Shown: in pieces, positions 1 to 7,923 of the stretch | How the letters are laid out: the number at the start of each line of letters is the position of its first letter | Position numbering within the stretch: position 1 is the first letter of the stretch | Assembly: GCA_900314975.1 (NCBI GenBank) | Contig: OMXI01000014.1 | Location: 62,001-126,000, forward strand | Length of the DNA: 64,000 bases | Source: an uncultured Eubacteriales bacterium | GTDB taxonomy: Bacteria > Bacillota > Clostridia > Oscillospirales > Ruminococcaceae | Direction: 5' to 3' | Translations under genes and position numbers: made by a program | Notes under the pieces: generated by a model | The model's database searches: none | Seen by the model: the letters and a program-made list of their open reading frames with translations, nothing else | Told to the model about the DNA's origin: nothing

Positions 1-1028
1 CGTATAAGGTTGACCGTCTCAATGTCGTGCAGCGCCATAAGGTCAAAACGAAATCCGTCAATGTGATATTCCCTCACCCAGAATTTCAGCGAGTCGATAA
101 TGTATTTGCGCATCATCGCCCTCTCCGAAGCCGTCTCGTTTCCGCAGCCCGAGCCGTTTGTGAACTTGCCGTTGCGGTGCCTGTGATAGTAGTACGGGAA
201 CGAGCGCTCAAACGCCGATTCTTCCGTATAATATGTGTGGTTGTACACCACGTCCATAATAACGCCGATACCGTTTTTGTGCAGCGCCATAACAAGCTGC
301 TTGAACTCTCTTATGCGGCACTTGGGGTCGCTCGGGTCAGTCGAATACGAACCCTCCAGGCAGTTGTAATTCTTCGGGTCATAGCCCCAGTTGTACTGTG
401 CTTTTTCGGGGTGCGCCTCGTCCACCGTCGCATAGTCCTCAACAGGCAAAAGCTGAACGTGCGTCACACCCAGTTCTTTCAGGTGTTCAAGGCATGTGCC
501 GATACCGTCGCACTTTGTATTGGGTCTGCACATCGCAAGGAACTTTCCCCTGTGCTGCGGCGCAACGCCCGAGGTCTTGTCGATAGAAAAATCTCTCACG
601 TGACATTCATATATCACCGCGTCGCAGGCATTTGTGCAAACGGGTCTTCTGTCGTTCTCCCAGCCCTTCGGGTCGGTTGTCGAAAAGTCCACCACCGCGC
701 CTCTGTCGCCGTTCACACCGCACGACTTGGCGTAAATGTCGATAGTCTCGTGCAGCCTCTTGTGATTGTATTCAAACGTAAACGTGTAAAACTCGCCGTC
801 GCAGTTTCTGAAAAGCTCGACGTACCAAACTCCCTTATCCAGCTTCTCCATAGGCAGCGTCTCAATGCGGTTGTCTCCCTGCCCGTCAAGGTACAGGTTG
901 AGATAAACGCAGCTCGCCATGGGCGCCCACGCCTTAAAGACCGTGCTGTCTTTTTTTATCACAGCGCCGAGGTCATCGCCGTCGTAATAGTACTGCTGGT
1001 CTATCCACGCATAATTCAATTTGTACAA
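1..1028 (-). CDS. pulA: Type I pullulanase, 5' part (runs off the window)
   Basis: Debranching enzyme of family GH13 that hydrolyses alpha-1,6 branches in pullulan, starch or glycogen. About 342 residues are visible. An N-terminal CBM48-like beta domain (FKAWAPMASCVYLNLY near residue 30) is followed by the start of the catalytic barrel, with the pullulanase signature YNWGYDP, GH13 region I DVVYNHTY and region II GFRFDLMAL just before the window edge, where the first catalytic Asp lies. The remaining barrel and catalytic Glu are outside the window. I chose TTG at 1028-1026 because GGAGG sits 8 nt upstream; an in-frame GTG three codons earlier overlaps that SD. No signal peptide is seen, so it probably acts in the cytoplasm. 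It lies about 170 bp downstream of psd, separated by a heptamer-repeat tract, so it is probably transcribed separately. Confidence 0.92.
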   Translation of the reverse strand, partial: MYKLNYAWIDQQYYYDGDDLGAVIKKDSTVFKAWAPMASCVYLNLYLDGQGDNRIETLPMEKLDKGVWYVELFRNCDGEFYTFTFEYNHKRLHETIDIYAKSCGVNGDRGAVVDFSTTDPKGWENDRRPVCTNACDAVIYECHVRDFSIDKTSGVAPQHRGKFLAMCRPNTKCDGIGTCLEHLKELGVTHVQLLPVEDYATVDEAHPEKAQYNWGYDPKNYNCLEGSYSTDPSDPKCRIREFKQLVMALHKNGIGVIMDVVYNHTYYTEESAFERSFPYYYHRHRNGKFTNGSGCGNETASERAMMRKYIIDSLKFWVREYHIDGFRFDLMALHDIETVNLI

Positions 1029-1049
1029 TGACCTCACCTCCCTACAGAT

Positions 1050-1204
1050 GCAAGATGATTAGAGGCAAGAAGCAAGAACCTCTCTCACCCCTTACCTCTT
1101 TATTTCTAATTTCTTTTTGTGGGCTTTTCGGGCGCATGATCTAAGAAAGTAAGAAGCCAACTCCGTTAACAAATATCTTACTTCTTACCTCTTATTTCTT
1201 ACCT
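1050..1204. repeat. Heptamer (RTAAGAR-type) repeat tract
   Basis: The gap between psd and the pullulanase gene is filled with degenerate 7-nt units of the type GTAAGAA, ATAAGAG and GGCAAGA, present in both orientations (purine-rich near 1060-1080 and 1143-1154, pyrimidine-rich near 1090-1115 and 1171-1204). The opposed arrays can form imperfect hairpins. The same units recur at 5255-5340, 20983-21020, 23822-23884, 26292-26345, 44107-44145, 44590-44626 and 63966-64000. The role is probably transcription termination or simple repeat expansion; this is inference. Confidence 0.6.
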
Positions 1205-2068
1205 CTTAAAGCCTATTGCCTCGCCCTGCTTGAGCTTTGTCTCAAAGCCCTCGCGGGTGTTTTGCAAAAGGTCGCTGCAAAGCTTGACCTTGTCCCTTTC
1301 AAGCAGCAGCACGATAGTCGAGCCGCCGAACTCGAAAAAACCCTTTTCCTCACCGCGCAGAACCGTTCTTCTGCCGTAGGGGTGAGCATTCGTTATCCTG
1401 CCCACAAGCAGCGCGCCGACCTCCATCTGAATGATGTCGCCAAACTCCGCCGACCTGATAAGGCAGTACTTTCTCGAATTTTCCTTGTAAACAGGCACAT
1501 ACTCGTTCACCACGGGGTTCACCGTACTCAATACGCCCTTTATCGACCTGTCATGGCTCTTTATGCCCGTAGCCGCGTAGCAGTATCTGTGATAGTCGTC
1601 GGGCGAAAGCCTTATGATCACCGCGTAGCCGCCCTCATAGCGTTTTGCAAGCTTTTTGTCGCGCAAAAGGCTGTGAACGGTGTACACCGAGTTTTTGATA
1701 ACAAAACCGTTGACCTTGTCAATTTCGTAAGCGCTCACCTTTCCGTCAGAGGGCGAGATAAGCACGTTCTTGTCATCAGGCAGAGGTCTGCTGCCCTGCT
1801 TCACCTTTCTTGTAAAAAAGTCGTTGAACGAGCCGTAAGCCTTTGGCTCATAGTCCGAAAGGTCTATATCGTTTTTCTCGGCAAAGTCCGAAATAAAGCT
1901 TGCCGAGAGCTTTGAATCCATAAGCTCTCCCGCTATCTTTGAGAAAACAGGTATACCCAGCACCCGCAGAAACGCCCTGCAAAAGTAGCTGTCGTACATC
2001 CTGCGCAGCAGCTTGTCCTGCGAGGTAGTCTGTTCAAATTCCTCTCCCTGTCTGTTGCGGTATTTCAT
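1199..2068 (-). CDS. psd: Phosphatidylserine decarboxylase
   Basis: Converts phosphatidylserine to phosphatidylethanolamine using a pyruvoyl group made by self-cleavage. The 289-residue protein has the family's core, including the conserved YHRYC segment and, near the C-terminus, an FGGST motif matching the LGST/GGST self-cleavage site whose Ser becomes the pyruvoyl group. The start ATG is preceded by GGAGG 9 nt upstream. The gene is the last of four closely spaced minus-strand genes (MraY-like, flippase-like, pssA, psd; gaps 28, 22 and 21 bp). It directly follows pssA, the enzyme that makes its substrate, so the pair forms a complete route from CDP-diacylglycerol to phosphatidylethanolamine. 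The protein should be membrane-associated on the cytoplasmic side. Confidence 0.95.
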   Translation of the reverse strand: MKYRNRQGEEFEQTTSQDKLLRRMYDSYFCRAFLRVLGIPVFSKIAGELMDSKLSASFISDFAEKNDIDLSDYEPKAYGSFNDFFTRKVKQGSRPLPDDKNVLISPSDGKVSAYEIDKVNGFVIKNSVYTVHSLLRDKKLAKRYEGGYAVIIRLSPDDYHRYCYAATGIKSHDRSIKGVLSTVNPVVNEYVPVYKENSRKYCLIRSAEFGDIIQMEVGALLVGRITNAHPYGRRTVLRGEEKGFFEFGGSTIVLLLERDKVKLCSDLLQNTREGFETKLKQGEAIGFKR

Positions 2069-2089
2069 AAGGTCGTTCCTCCCCTGTTA

Positions 2090-2722
2090 TTACTTTTTGA
2101 ACGGTGCGAACTTCCAAAGTCCGAGTATCAGCAGTGCCACAAGCGTAAACATAAGGAAAATGCTCTTTGCCGACAGCTTTTTGACCTTTATGTTGAGTAC
2201 GAAAAGCACCGCAAGCAGAACCATAAATGCCTGGAACACATACGGATAAGCCTCATCGGGAATATTGTGCTTGCCCAGGAACAAAAGCGGCAGTATTATC
2301 GACGAGGTCGTGATAGGCAGACCCTGATATTCCTTGCGGTTTTCGCTGGTGGTCTGCTGGCGCTCCTGCTCCATAACGTTGAAATATCCAAGGCGGATAA
2401 GACCGCAAAGAACGATAAGTACAGCCGATACAAGACCCAGACCGTAATTGAAGCCGTAGTTGTAGCCTATGCAGGCAGGCAGCACACCGAAGCAGACGAT
2501 ATCCGCAAGCGAGTCTATCTGTATGCCGAACACCTTTTCCTGATCAGTCCTGTCTTTTTTGTGCCTTGCGACCTTGCCGTCAAACAGGTCACATATGCCC
2601 GATATAAGCAGACACAGTATCGCGATATAATCGCGCCCCTCAAACACCTGCGTAATGCCGACCACCGCCGAGCATAAGCTCAGGTAAGTAAGTATTACGG
2701 TGTAGTTGTAAAATCCTATCAT
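2090..2722 (-). CDS. pssA: CDP-diacylglycerol--serine O-phosphatidyltransferase
   Basis: Integral membrane enzyme of the CDP-alcohol phosphatidyltransferase family that makes phosphatidylserine from CDP-diacylglycerol and serine. The 210-residue product has about six to seven hydrophobic segments. The family signature is intact near residues 43-75: CDLFDGKVAR followed by FGIQIDSLAD, giving the D-x2-D-G-x2-A-R-x(n)-G-x3-D-x3-D metal-binding pattern. Substrate assignment to serine rather than glycerol phosphate or inositol rests on the psd gene immediately downstream. The start ATG has GAGG close upstream (AAGGTGAGGAA). It lies 22 bp after the flippase-like gene and 21 bp before psd, and is probably co-transcribed with both. 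Confidence 0.93.
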   Translation of the reverse strand: MIGFYNYTVILTYLSLCSAVVGITQVFEGRDYIAILCLLISGICDLFDGKVARHKKDRTDQEKVFGIQIDSLADIVCFGVLPACIGYNYGFNYGLGLVSAVLIVLCGLIRLGYFNVMEQERQQTTSENRKEYQGLPITTSSIILPLLFLGKHNIPDEAYPYVFQAFMVLLAVLFVLNIKVKKLSAKSIFLMFTLVALLILGLWKFAPFKK

Positions 2723-2744
2723 TTCCTCACCTTATTCCCTTGTT

Positions 2745-3866
2745 TTATTTATCCTTGTCCGACTTGGGAATTTCCGCCACAGCAGCCTCTGCAAGCTCCT
2801 GCGCCTGTTTATCCTTGTCGGTATCCTTACCGTACTTTCTGATGTTGAGCAGATGTGTGCAAAGCGTTACAAGACCGCCAATGATTATGACTGCGTAAAA
2901 GCTCAAGCCTCTGTTGAGCAGTATCGACGGGCTTATCAGCTCAAAAGCGAACACGCCCTCAAAGAACTTTATAAAGCACGCTTCTGTAATGCCCGCAGCG
3001 CCCGGCAGCGGCAGCATCTCCACAGCCACGCCTATCATCACCTGCAAAGCAATGATTTGCATAAAGCTTGACCCGTGCAGCCCGTACGCCTTGTAAACTA
3101 TCCACGTCAGCATAAACAGCGACAGCCTTTGCAGCACCGTGAAAACCGTTATCGTAAACAGCGATCTGAGGTTGTCCCTTATGTACTTTGAAGCCTTAAC
3201 GTAGTTGTCGAAAATCCTCGTCAGCCTTGCGATCATCCTTTCGGATTTGTTGGGACTGAAAACGTGCAGCCGCACCAGCAGATTTATCGCCTTGATACCC
3301 ATTTTTCTTGACCACAGCGGCTTTAAGCAAACCACCAGCAAAAGCGCGATGTACGCAATGTTGAGCACAAAGCCCAGGTACACCAGCCAGATGTAGTCCC
3401 CTACGTGCCTTACCACAAACCCATGGTAGAAGATGTAGAAGAAAATACCCATCAGCACCAGCACAGCCTTGTACACCACCGCGATAACGAGCATTATCAG
3501 CGACGAGTAACCGTAGTAAATGCCGTCTTTTTTCATATATATCATCTGCGCAGGCTGTCCGCCCGACGACGACGGCGTTATGTACGAGTAGAAAAAACCT
3601 ATAAACGAGTATTTCAAGCACCGCAGAAACGGCACCTTCTCCTTGAACAGCCACAGCATGTACTTGATAATGACCGACTCGCCCGCTATAAAACAGAATA
3701 CCGCAGCCACACCGAATATCAGCCAGCCCTTGTTTGCACGGTGAAGCTCCTTGAGTATGTCCGATATCTCACGGTTTTTGAACAGTATCCTGAAAGTTAG
3801 ATATCCCACAGCGGCAATAAACAGCACGTTTATGGTATATTTGACCTTTTTGTTTATATCAATCAC
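2745..3866 (-). CDS. Lysylphosphatidylglycerol synthase TM-region/UPF0104 family membrane protein
   Basis: A 373-residue polytopic protein with about eight hydrophobic segments and the family signature TPSSSGGQPAQMIYM near residues 97-111. It matches the transmembrane part of MprF (PF03706), which in MprF flips lysyl-phosphatidylglycerol, but it lacks the aminoacyl-transfer domain, so it should move or bind a lipid rather than modify one. The C-terminal tail is charged (DKDKQAQ...) and cytoplasmic by prediction. The start is GTG at 3866, with only a weak SD; no better in-frame start is visible. Its place between an MraY-like transferase and pssA-psd suggests work on a phospholipid or polyprenyl-linked lipid made by the same operon. 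The actual substrate is unknown. Confidence 0.8.
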   Translation of the reverse strand: MIDINKKVKYTINVLFIAAVGYLTFRILFKNREISDILKELHRANKGWLIFGVAAVFCFIAGESVIIKYMLWLFKEKVPFLRCLKYSFIGFFYSYITPSSSGGQPAQMIYMKKDGIYYGYSSLIMLVIAVVYKAVLVLMGIFFYIFYHGFVVRHVGDYIWLVYLGFVLNIAYIALLLVVCLKPLWSRKMGIKAINLLVRLHVFSPNKSERMIARLTRIFDNYVKASKYIRDNLRSLFTITVFTVLQRLSLFMLTWIVYKAYGLHGSSFMQIIALQVMIGVAVEMLPLPGAAGITEACFIKFFEGVFAFELISPSILLNRGLSFYAVIIIGGLVTLCTHLLNIRKYGKDTDKDKQAQELAEAAVAEIPKSDKDK

Positions 3867-3894
3867 TCCATAAAAAGTTGTCCAAGCTATTGTC

Positions 3895-4863
3895 CTAACT
3901 GCAAATCATATAGTAGCAAACGCATATAGCTATCTGCACTATCGTAAATCTCGTGACCACCTGCGTGTCCGACCAGCCCTTGTTCTTTCTCACATGGTCG
4001 TGTATCGGCGTGCGGATGTTTTTCATAAAGCCCTTTATCTTCAAAAAGCGAATGAACGAAACCTTGATAAGCCCCATACCGCCGTCAACAATCAGCATAA
4101 ACGCAAACGGTATAAAGATTATCGGCGAGCCTGTTTTAAGGCACATCAGCGCCAGCAGAACTCCCAGCGCCCTTGAACCCGCATCGCCCATCAGTATGCT
4201 GCTCGGCGAGCAGTTGTACCACAGATAAGCGCCCAGCACCGCAAGCATTATCATGCCCATGCTCATCATATGCGTGTCCACCAGCAGCCTGTTGATAAAG
4301 AATATCGACACCATGCAAAGTATCGCGCACAAACCGTCTACGCCGTCAGCGCAGTTGGTAACGTTGATAGATGCCCATACAAGTATCGTCGCCAGTACGA
4401 TAAAAACAACAGGCGGAACGTTGAACGACTTTTCAATCACCGCAATAAATATCTTGCTTGAATTGTAGTAGTAGTATACGCCCGCTATGCCGCCCGAAAC
4501 CACAAGGTCAATAAGACCCTTTTTGAGATTTCCCCACGGCTCGTCTGCCGCGTCGTCAAAGTATCCGCTGAGCATCGCTATGTAAATAAAAACAAGATAC
4601 AGCACTATCTCCAGATTAAGCGGTATAAACAGCGCCGTAAGAAAAACAAAGCAGGTAATGAAAATAATTCCCGCACCTCTTGCCTTTCCCTCCGACAAAG
4701 AGCCGTTCACCGCGAACTCACGTCCTTGGTCTTTGGGAAGCACCCGCCTGAACACCTTCAGACAAATCATCACCAGCGCAAAGCTCGTTAAAAACATCAC
4801 CGCCGTTGACAGACCGCCAATGTTCAGCCTTTTTCCCAGGTCATCAAGTATATTATAGAGCAT
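3895..4863 (-). CDS. MraY/WecA-family phospho-sugar-1-phosphate transferase (diverged MraY paralogue)
   Basis: A 322-residue membrane protein with about ten hydrophobic segments. It keeps the PNPT superfamily catalytic motifs: GYFDDAADE (DD pair), NVTNCADGVDGL, LMGDAGSRALG and the MraY-like loop HDHVRKNKGWSDTQVV. These enzymes transfer a phospho-sugar from a UDP-sugar to undecaprenyl phosphate. The segment matching the MraY N-terminal loop is changed: where MraY normally has a GTPTMGG-type sequence this protein has GKARGAG. It is found with phospholipid genes rather than in a division/cell-wall cluster, which suggests a paralogue acting on a different head group, but it could still be the organism's MraY. 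Start ATG has AAAGGTGAG upstream. First gene of the operon. Confidence 0.78.
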   Translation of the reverse strand: MLYNILDDLGKRLNIGGLSTAVMFLTSFALVMICLKVFRRVLPKDQGREFAVNGSLSEGKARGAGIIFITCFVFLTALFIPLNLEIVLYLVFIYIAMLSGYFDDAADEPWGNLKKGLIDLVVSGGIAGVYYYYNSSKIFIAVIEKSFNVPPVVFIVLATILVWASINVTNCADGVDGLCAILCMVSIFFINRLLVDTHMMSMGMIMLAVLGAYLWYNCSPSSILMGDAGSRALGVLLALMCLKTGSPIIFIPFAFMLIVDGGMGLIKVSFIRFLKIKGFMKNIRTPIHDHVRKNKGWSDTQVVTRFTIVQIAICVCYYMICS

Positions 4864-4924
4864 CTGTTCTCACCTTTTCGCTTTTGATATCAAATTCATA
4901 AGACTGGCATACATTAAGCCCGCC

Positions 4925-5162
4925 AAAGCTATTTTCTGCCGAAAGACCGTGTGGACTTCGCCGCCGCAGCGGTGAAGGACATCAGTAATTTAATTTATCT
5001 CGGAGCAAAGCCCGATGCGAGCTTGCTCGGCATCGGCTGCGACGAGGCAATTAAAACTGCGGGAGCGTCAGCTCCCCGGGATTTCGGCAGAAAAGCTATT
5101 TTCTGCCGAAAGACCGTATGTACCGCGCCTCGTCAGAGGCGCGGGACATCAGTAATTTAATT
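4925..5162. repeat. Intergenic hairpin cluster with duplicated end segments
   Basis: This holds most of the 477-bp gap between the MraY-like and FemAB genes. The 26-bp segment at 4925-4950 recurs at 5092-5117, and the 19-bp segment at 4977-4995 recurs at 5144-5162, each pair in the same order 167 bp apart. Between them are several perfect inverted repeats: CCGATGC/GCATCGG around 5011-5038, GGGAGC/GCTCCC near 5061, a 13-bp stem TTTCGGCAGAAAA/TTTTCTGCCGAAA with a 4-nt loop at 5082-5111, and GCGCCTC/GAGGCGC at 5124-5142. No ORF is convincing. It looks like a partial tandem duplication of a structured intergenic element. Confidence 0.7.
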
Positions 5163-5254
5163 ATACTACATATATGCGAAAAAAGCAAACATTATATCAA
5201 ATAAAATTGCACAAATTTAGTGAAAAACAATCGTAAATTTTTAGAAAAAAGCCT

Positions 5255-5340
5255 TTAGAAGTAAGAAATAAGATGTAAGAGGCAAGAAACACAAAAAGAG
5301 GCAAGAGCGTCTTACCTCTTACCTCTTATCTCTTATTTCT
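5255..5340. repeat. Heptamer repeat hairpin downstream of the FemAB gene
   Basis: A purine-rich array of 7-nt units (GTAAGAA, ATAAGAT, GTAAGAG) at about 5259-5289 faces a pyrimidine-rich array at 5309-5341, so the RNA can fold into a long imperfect hairpin immediately after the FemAB stop codon on the minus strand. It may serve as that gene's terminator. Confidence 0.55.
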
Positions 5341-6441
5341 TTACTGCATATCCTTGTTTCTGTTTTTCAGCAGCTTCTTTGTCTTGCGGTCGTGCTTCCA
5401 CATAACCAGCTTTTCGCACAGATCAACGACCTTCTTCATAAACGGCTTGAATACATAGAAAAACTCGCCCGCGTAGGTAACCACCTCACCGTTGAAGCCC
5501 TTCTTGAACTTGTAAACACCGTAGTTAGGGTGTTCGGGGTCTTTGTAGAACGGTATGCCCTGGAAATCGTAAATGAAATTCTTACCCTCAATCGCCCAGT
5601 TTATCATAGTCCACTGCATAAGATAGTTCGGGTAAAGGTTTCTGTGGTGGTTAGCCGACGCGCCGTAAACATAGCAGGTCTTGCCCGCGTACTGCGTAGT
5701 CACCGCACCCGAGAGCGGTATCTGCTTGCCGTCCTCCTCAACATAACACATAAACAAACGGCAGTGCTTCTCACCCAGACCGTTTATCATCTTGACAAAG
5801 TACTCCTTTGAGCGTATCGAAAAGCCGTCGCGTATGCCCGTCGCCTGCATCAACGGATAGAAATCGTCAAGTGCCTCTACGCCGCAAGCCTTGCATACAA
5901 CGCCCTTTCTGCCTGCCTTTCTTATCCTGTTTCTCCAGTCGGGCTGGAAGGTCATCATCACCTCGTCAGCAGTCTTTCCCTCGATATTGCGCAGCATATA
6001 GTTGTTGCGCGCCTGTATCGTCGTAAGCTCGGGCGCGTTGTAGGTGTGCTTAAAGCCCATGCCTATTATCATTTCCGAGATATCCCTGTCCTTTTCCTCA
6101 AAGCAGGGGTCCCACATAAACTGATAGCACTTGTATTTCTTTGCAAGCACCTTTATTCCCTCAAACAAGTCTGCCATAGTCTCCTTGTCGCGCCAGTCGC
6201 ATACAGGACCGTGCGGCGCATAAAGAAACGTGCATTTGAAAATCGGTATCTTTTTGATGATAACAAGGCAGGTACCCTTTATCTTGCCCTCGCTGTCCCT
6301 TGAAATGACCGCGTCCCAGCCCCAGTTGTCCTTGACCTTGGGCCACAGCAAAGACTGCATAAAGTTGCCGTACTTGCTCGTGCTTGCGAACTGTTCAAAC
6401 TCCTTGAGCATTTCCTTGTCATTCTTTTTGATAAGCTCCAT
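5341..6441 (-). CDS. FemAB/MurM-family peptidoglycan branch aminoacyltransferase
   Basis: Adds amino acids from aminoacyl-tRNA to the peptide side chain of lipid II to build the peptidoglycan interpeptide bridge. The 366-residue product has the two GNAT-like halves of the FemAB fold; the N-terminal half contains YAPHGPVCDW and the C-terminal half contains VYGASANHHRNLYPNYLMQWTMI and YDFQGIPFY, resembling the family's conserved GAS...YDFxG segments. Cytoplasmic, no signal peptide. The ATG at 6441 is preferred to the upstream TTG because AAGG lies 7 nt in front of it. It stands alone, divergent from the VanY-type carboxypeptidase, and both act on peptidoglycan. The exact amino acid added cannot be read from the sequence. 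Confidence 0.85.
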   Translation of the reverse strand: MELIKKNDKEMLKEFEQFASTSKYGNFMQSLLWPKVKDNWGWDAVISRDSEGKIKGTCLVIIKKIPIFKCTFLYAPHGPVCDWRDKETMADLFEGIKVLAKKYKCYQFMWDPCFEEKDRDISEMIIGMGFKHTYNAPELTTIQARNNYMLRNIEGKTADEVMMTFQPDWRNRIRKAGRKGVVCKACGVEALDDFYPLMQATGIRDGFSIRSKEYFVKMINGLGEKHCRLFMCYVEEDGKQIPLSGAVTTQYAGKTCYVYGASANHHRNLYPNYLMQWTMINWAIEGKNFIYDFQGIPFYKDPEHPNYGVYKFKKGFNGEVVTYAGEFFYVFKPFMKKVVDLCEKLVMWKHDRKTKKLLKNRNKDMQ

Positions 6442-6567
6442 AAATCGACCTTCCTTGTCTTTATTCAATCAAACAATATTATACACAAATCCCTCAAAAA
6501 AAGCAATAGTTTTTCTGAATTTTAACACTTCGTATCAACTTTTTTAGAATATGCGCTTTTATAGGGC

Positions 6568-6596
6568 TTGATTTATTTATCAACGTGTGCTATAAT
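6568..6596 (+). promoter_or_regulatory. Sigma-A promoter of the VanY-type gene
   Basis: TTGATT at 6568-6573 and TATAAT at 6591-6596 are separated by 17 bp, about 62 bp upstream of the ATG at 6658. Confidence 0.7.
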
Positions 6597-6657
6597 GTGA
6601 TTAATTATTGATAATTGATATCACTGATTTTCAGTCTGAAAGACGGGGTACAGCAAA

Positions 6658-7728
6658 ATGAATGAATTTGAAATCAAAGACAGCGAGATAGAAACAGACA
6701 CCGCTGCCGAGACAGACAAGCAGGTCATACCGCCTGTGCAAAGCGCAGCAGCTGACAAGGCGGCAAAGCAGCATAAAACATTTATGCAGCGCAATAAATA
6801 CAGAATAAGACAGGTCTGCGGCATTATCGTGCTTGCAGGTTTGATAACCTCTGCAGCACTCGTGCTGTCCAAATGCGGCTCTGATATCGACGACGCAAGC
6901 AGCGCAGTCAAGGCAAACGCCTCTGTAAGCGACTCAACAAGCAGCCAAAGCGAAACAACGAGCGAAACTACCACCACATCCTCATCAACTGCAACAAGTG
7001 CTGAAACTACCACCTCGCAAACGACCACTACAGAAGAAACAACTACTACCGAAGAAACAACCACCGAGGACACTACCACAACAACGCAGCAGGAAACCAC
7101 TACCACCAAGCTGACAACGCACAATCCCAAACCTACCGCTACCTCCAAGCAGACCGTAAAGCCTGCACCGCGTCCCACGGGCGACCCGAAGATCGAGGTC
7201 AAAAACGGCATAACCTACGTCAACGGCATACTTATCGCAAATAAAACCTACCCCGTGCCCGCAAGCTATAACCCAGGACTTGACCCCAACGCACAGGCAG
7301 CGTTCAATAAAATGCAGCAGGCAGCTGCAATGCAGGGCATCAACCTCTGGATATGTTCGGGCTTCAGAAGCTACAGCTACCAGAGCCAGCTCTATAACAG
7401 CTATGTTTATCAGGACGGCAAAGCAGCCGCCGACAGATATTCCGCAAGACCGGGCTACAGCGAGCATCAGACGGGGCTTGCAATGGATATCAACTACGCA
7501 AGCAGCTACTTTGACAATACTCCCGAAGCAAAGTGGCTCGCCGCACATTGCAGCGATTACGGCTTTATCATCAGATACAAAGCGGGCAAGGAAAGCTCAA
7601 CAGGCTATATGGCGGAATCGTGGCATATCAGATACCTCGGTGATGTTTCGCTTTGCAAGTCTATCGAGGCAAGCGGTCTCAGCCTCGAGGAGTATCTCGG
7701 CATCACCAGCGTCTACGCAAACCCATAA
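6658..7728 (+). CDS. Membrane-anchored M15 family D-alanyl-D-alanine carboxypeptidase (VanY-like)
   Basis: Zinc peptidase predicted to trim the terminal D-Ala of peptidoglycan stem peptides outside the cell. The 356-residue protein has a cytoplasmic N-terminus, one membrane segment (about residues 53-71, IIVLAGLITSAALVLS), a long Ser/Thr linker (about residues 85-160, runs such as TTTTEETTTTEETT) and a C-terminal VanY domain. The domain carries the zinc-site motifs SEHQTGLAMD and ESWHIRYLG. The start ATG has only a moderate SD (CGGGG about 10 nt upstream). A single gene with its own promoter and terminator. VanY-family proteins can reduce glycopeptide targets, but no vanHAX genes are nearby, so a housekeeping cell-wall role is more likely. 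Confidence 0.88.
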   Translation: MNEFEIKDSEIETDTAAETDKQVIPPVQSAAADKAAKQHKTFMQRNKYRIRQVCGIIVLAGLITSAALVLSKCGSDIDDASSAVKANASVSDSTSSQSETTSETTTTSSSTATSAETTTSQTTTTEETTTTEETTTEDTTTTTQQETTTTKLTTHNPKPTATSKQTVKPAPRPTGDPKIEVKNGITYVNGILIANKTYPVPASYNPGLDPNAQAAFNKMQQAAAMQGINLWICSGFRSYSYQSQLYNSYVYQDGKAAADRYSARPGYSEHQTGLAMDINYASSYFDNTPEAKWLAAHCSDYGFIIRYKAGKESSTGYMAESWHIRYLGDVSLCKSIEASGLSLEEYLGITSVYANP

Positions 7729-7745
7729 CAGCAATAATGTATCAT

Positions 7746-7778
7746 TCAGAGAACGGTTTCACACCGTTCTCTTTTTTT
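7746..7778 (+). terminator. Intrinsic terminator of the VanY-type gene
   Basis: Perfect stem AGAACGGT/ACCGTTCT with a short loop followed by a run of seven T, 20 bp after the stop codon. Confidence 0.85.
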
Positions 7779-7830
7779 ACCCAAAATCACAAGTGCATAA
7801 AAACCACCAAAAAGGCAAAACTAAAATTGT

Positions 7831-7896
7831 GCAGTTATATAATTCGTAAGCAAAATTATATAAGCCTATTGACAAATTATATAATTGTGCTATACT
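7831..7896 (+). promoter_or_regulatory. Promoter of the RHH gene with three TTATATAA-type palindromes
   Basis: TTGACA at 7869-7874 and TATACT at 7891-7896 are 16 bp apart. The spacer contains the 12-bp palindrome AATTATATAATT, and two related copies (TTATATAATT at about 7833 and AATTATATAA at about 7854) lie upstream at roughly 21-22 bp steps, i.e. on the same DNA face. This layout fits cooperative binding by a dimeric ribbon-helix-helix repressor such as the one encoded just downstream, so autoregulation is likely. Confidence 0.7.
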
Positions 7897-7923
7897 AAAG
7901 ATAAACACAAAGGAGGTGCACAA

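Noticed and set aside
27..1031. A 334-residue plus-strand frame over the pullulanase gene
   Set aside because: It is antisense to a clear GH13 gene that runs off the window edge; its sequence is Arg/Val/His-rich with no recognisable domain.
6658..7728. Vancomycin-resistance locus around the VanY-type gene
   Set aside because: No vanH, vanA-type ligase or vanX is nearby; a single VanY-family peptidase is a common cell-wall enzyme.
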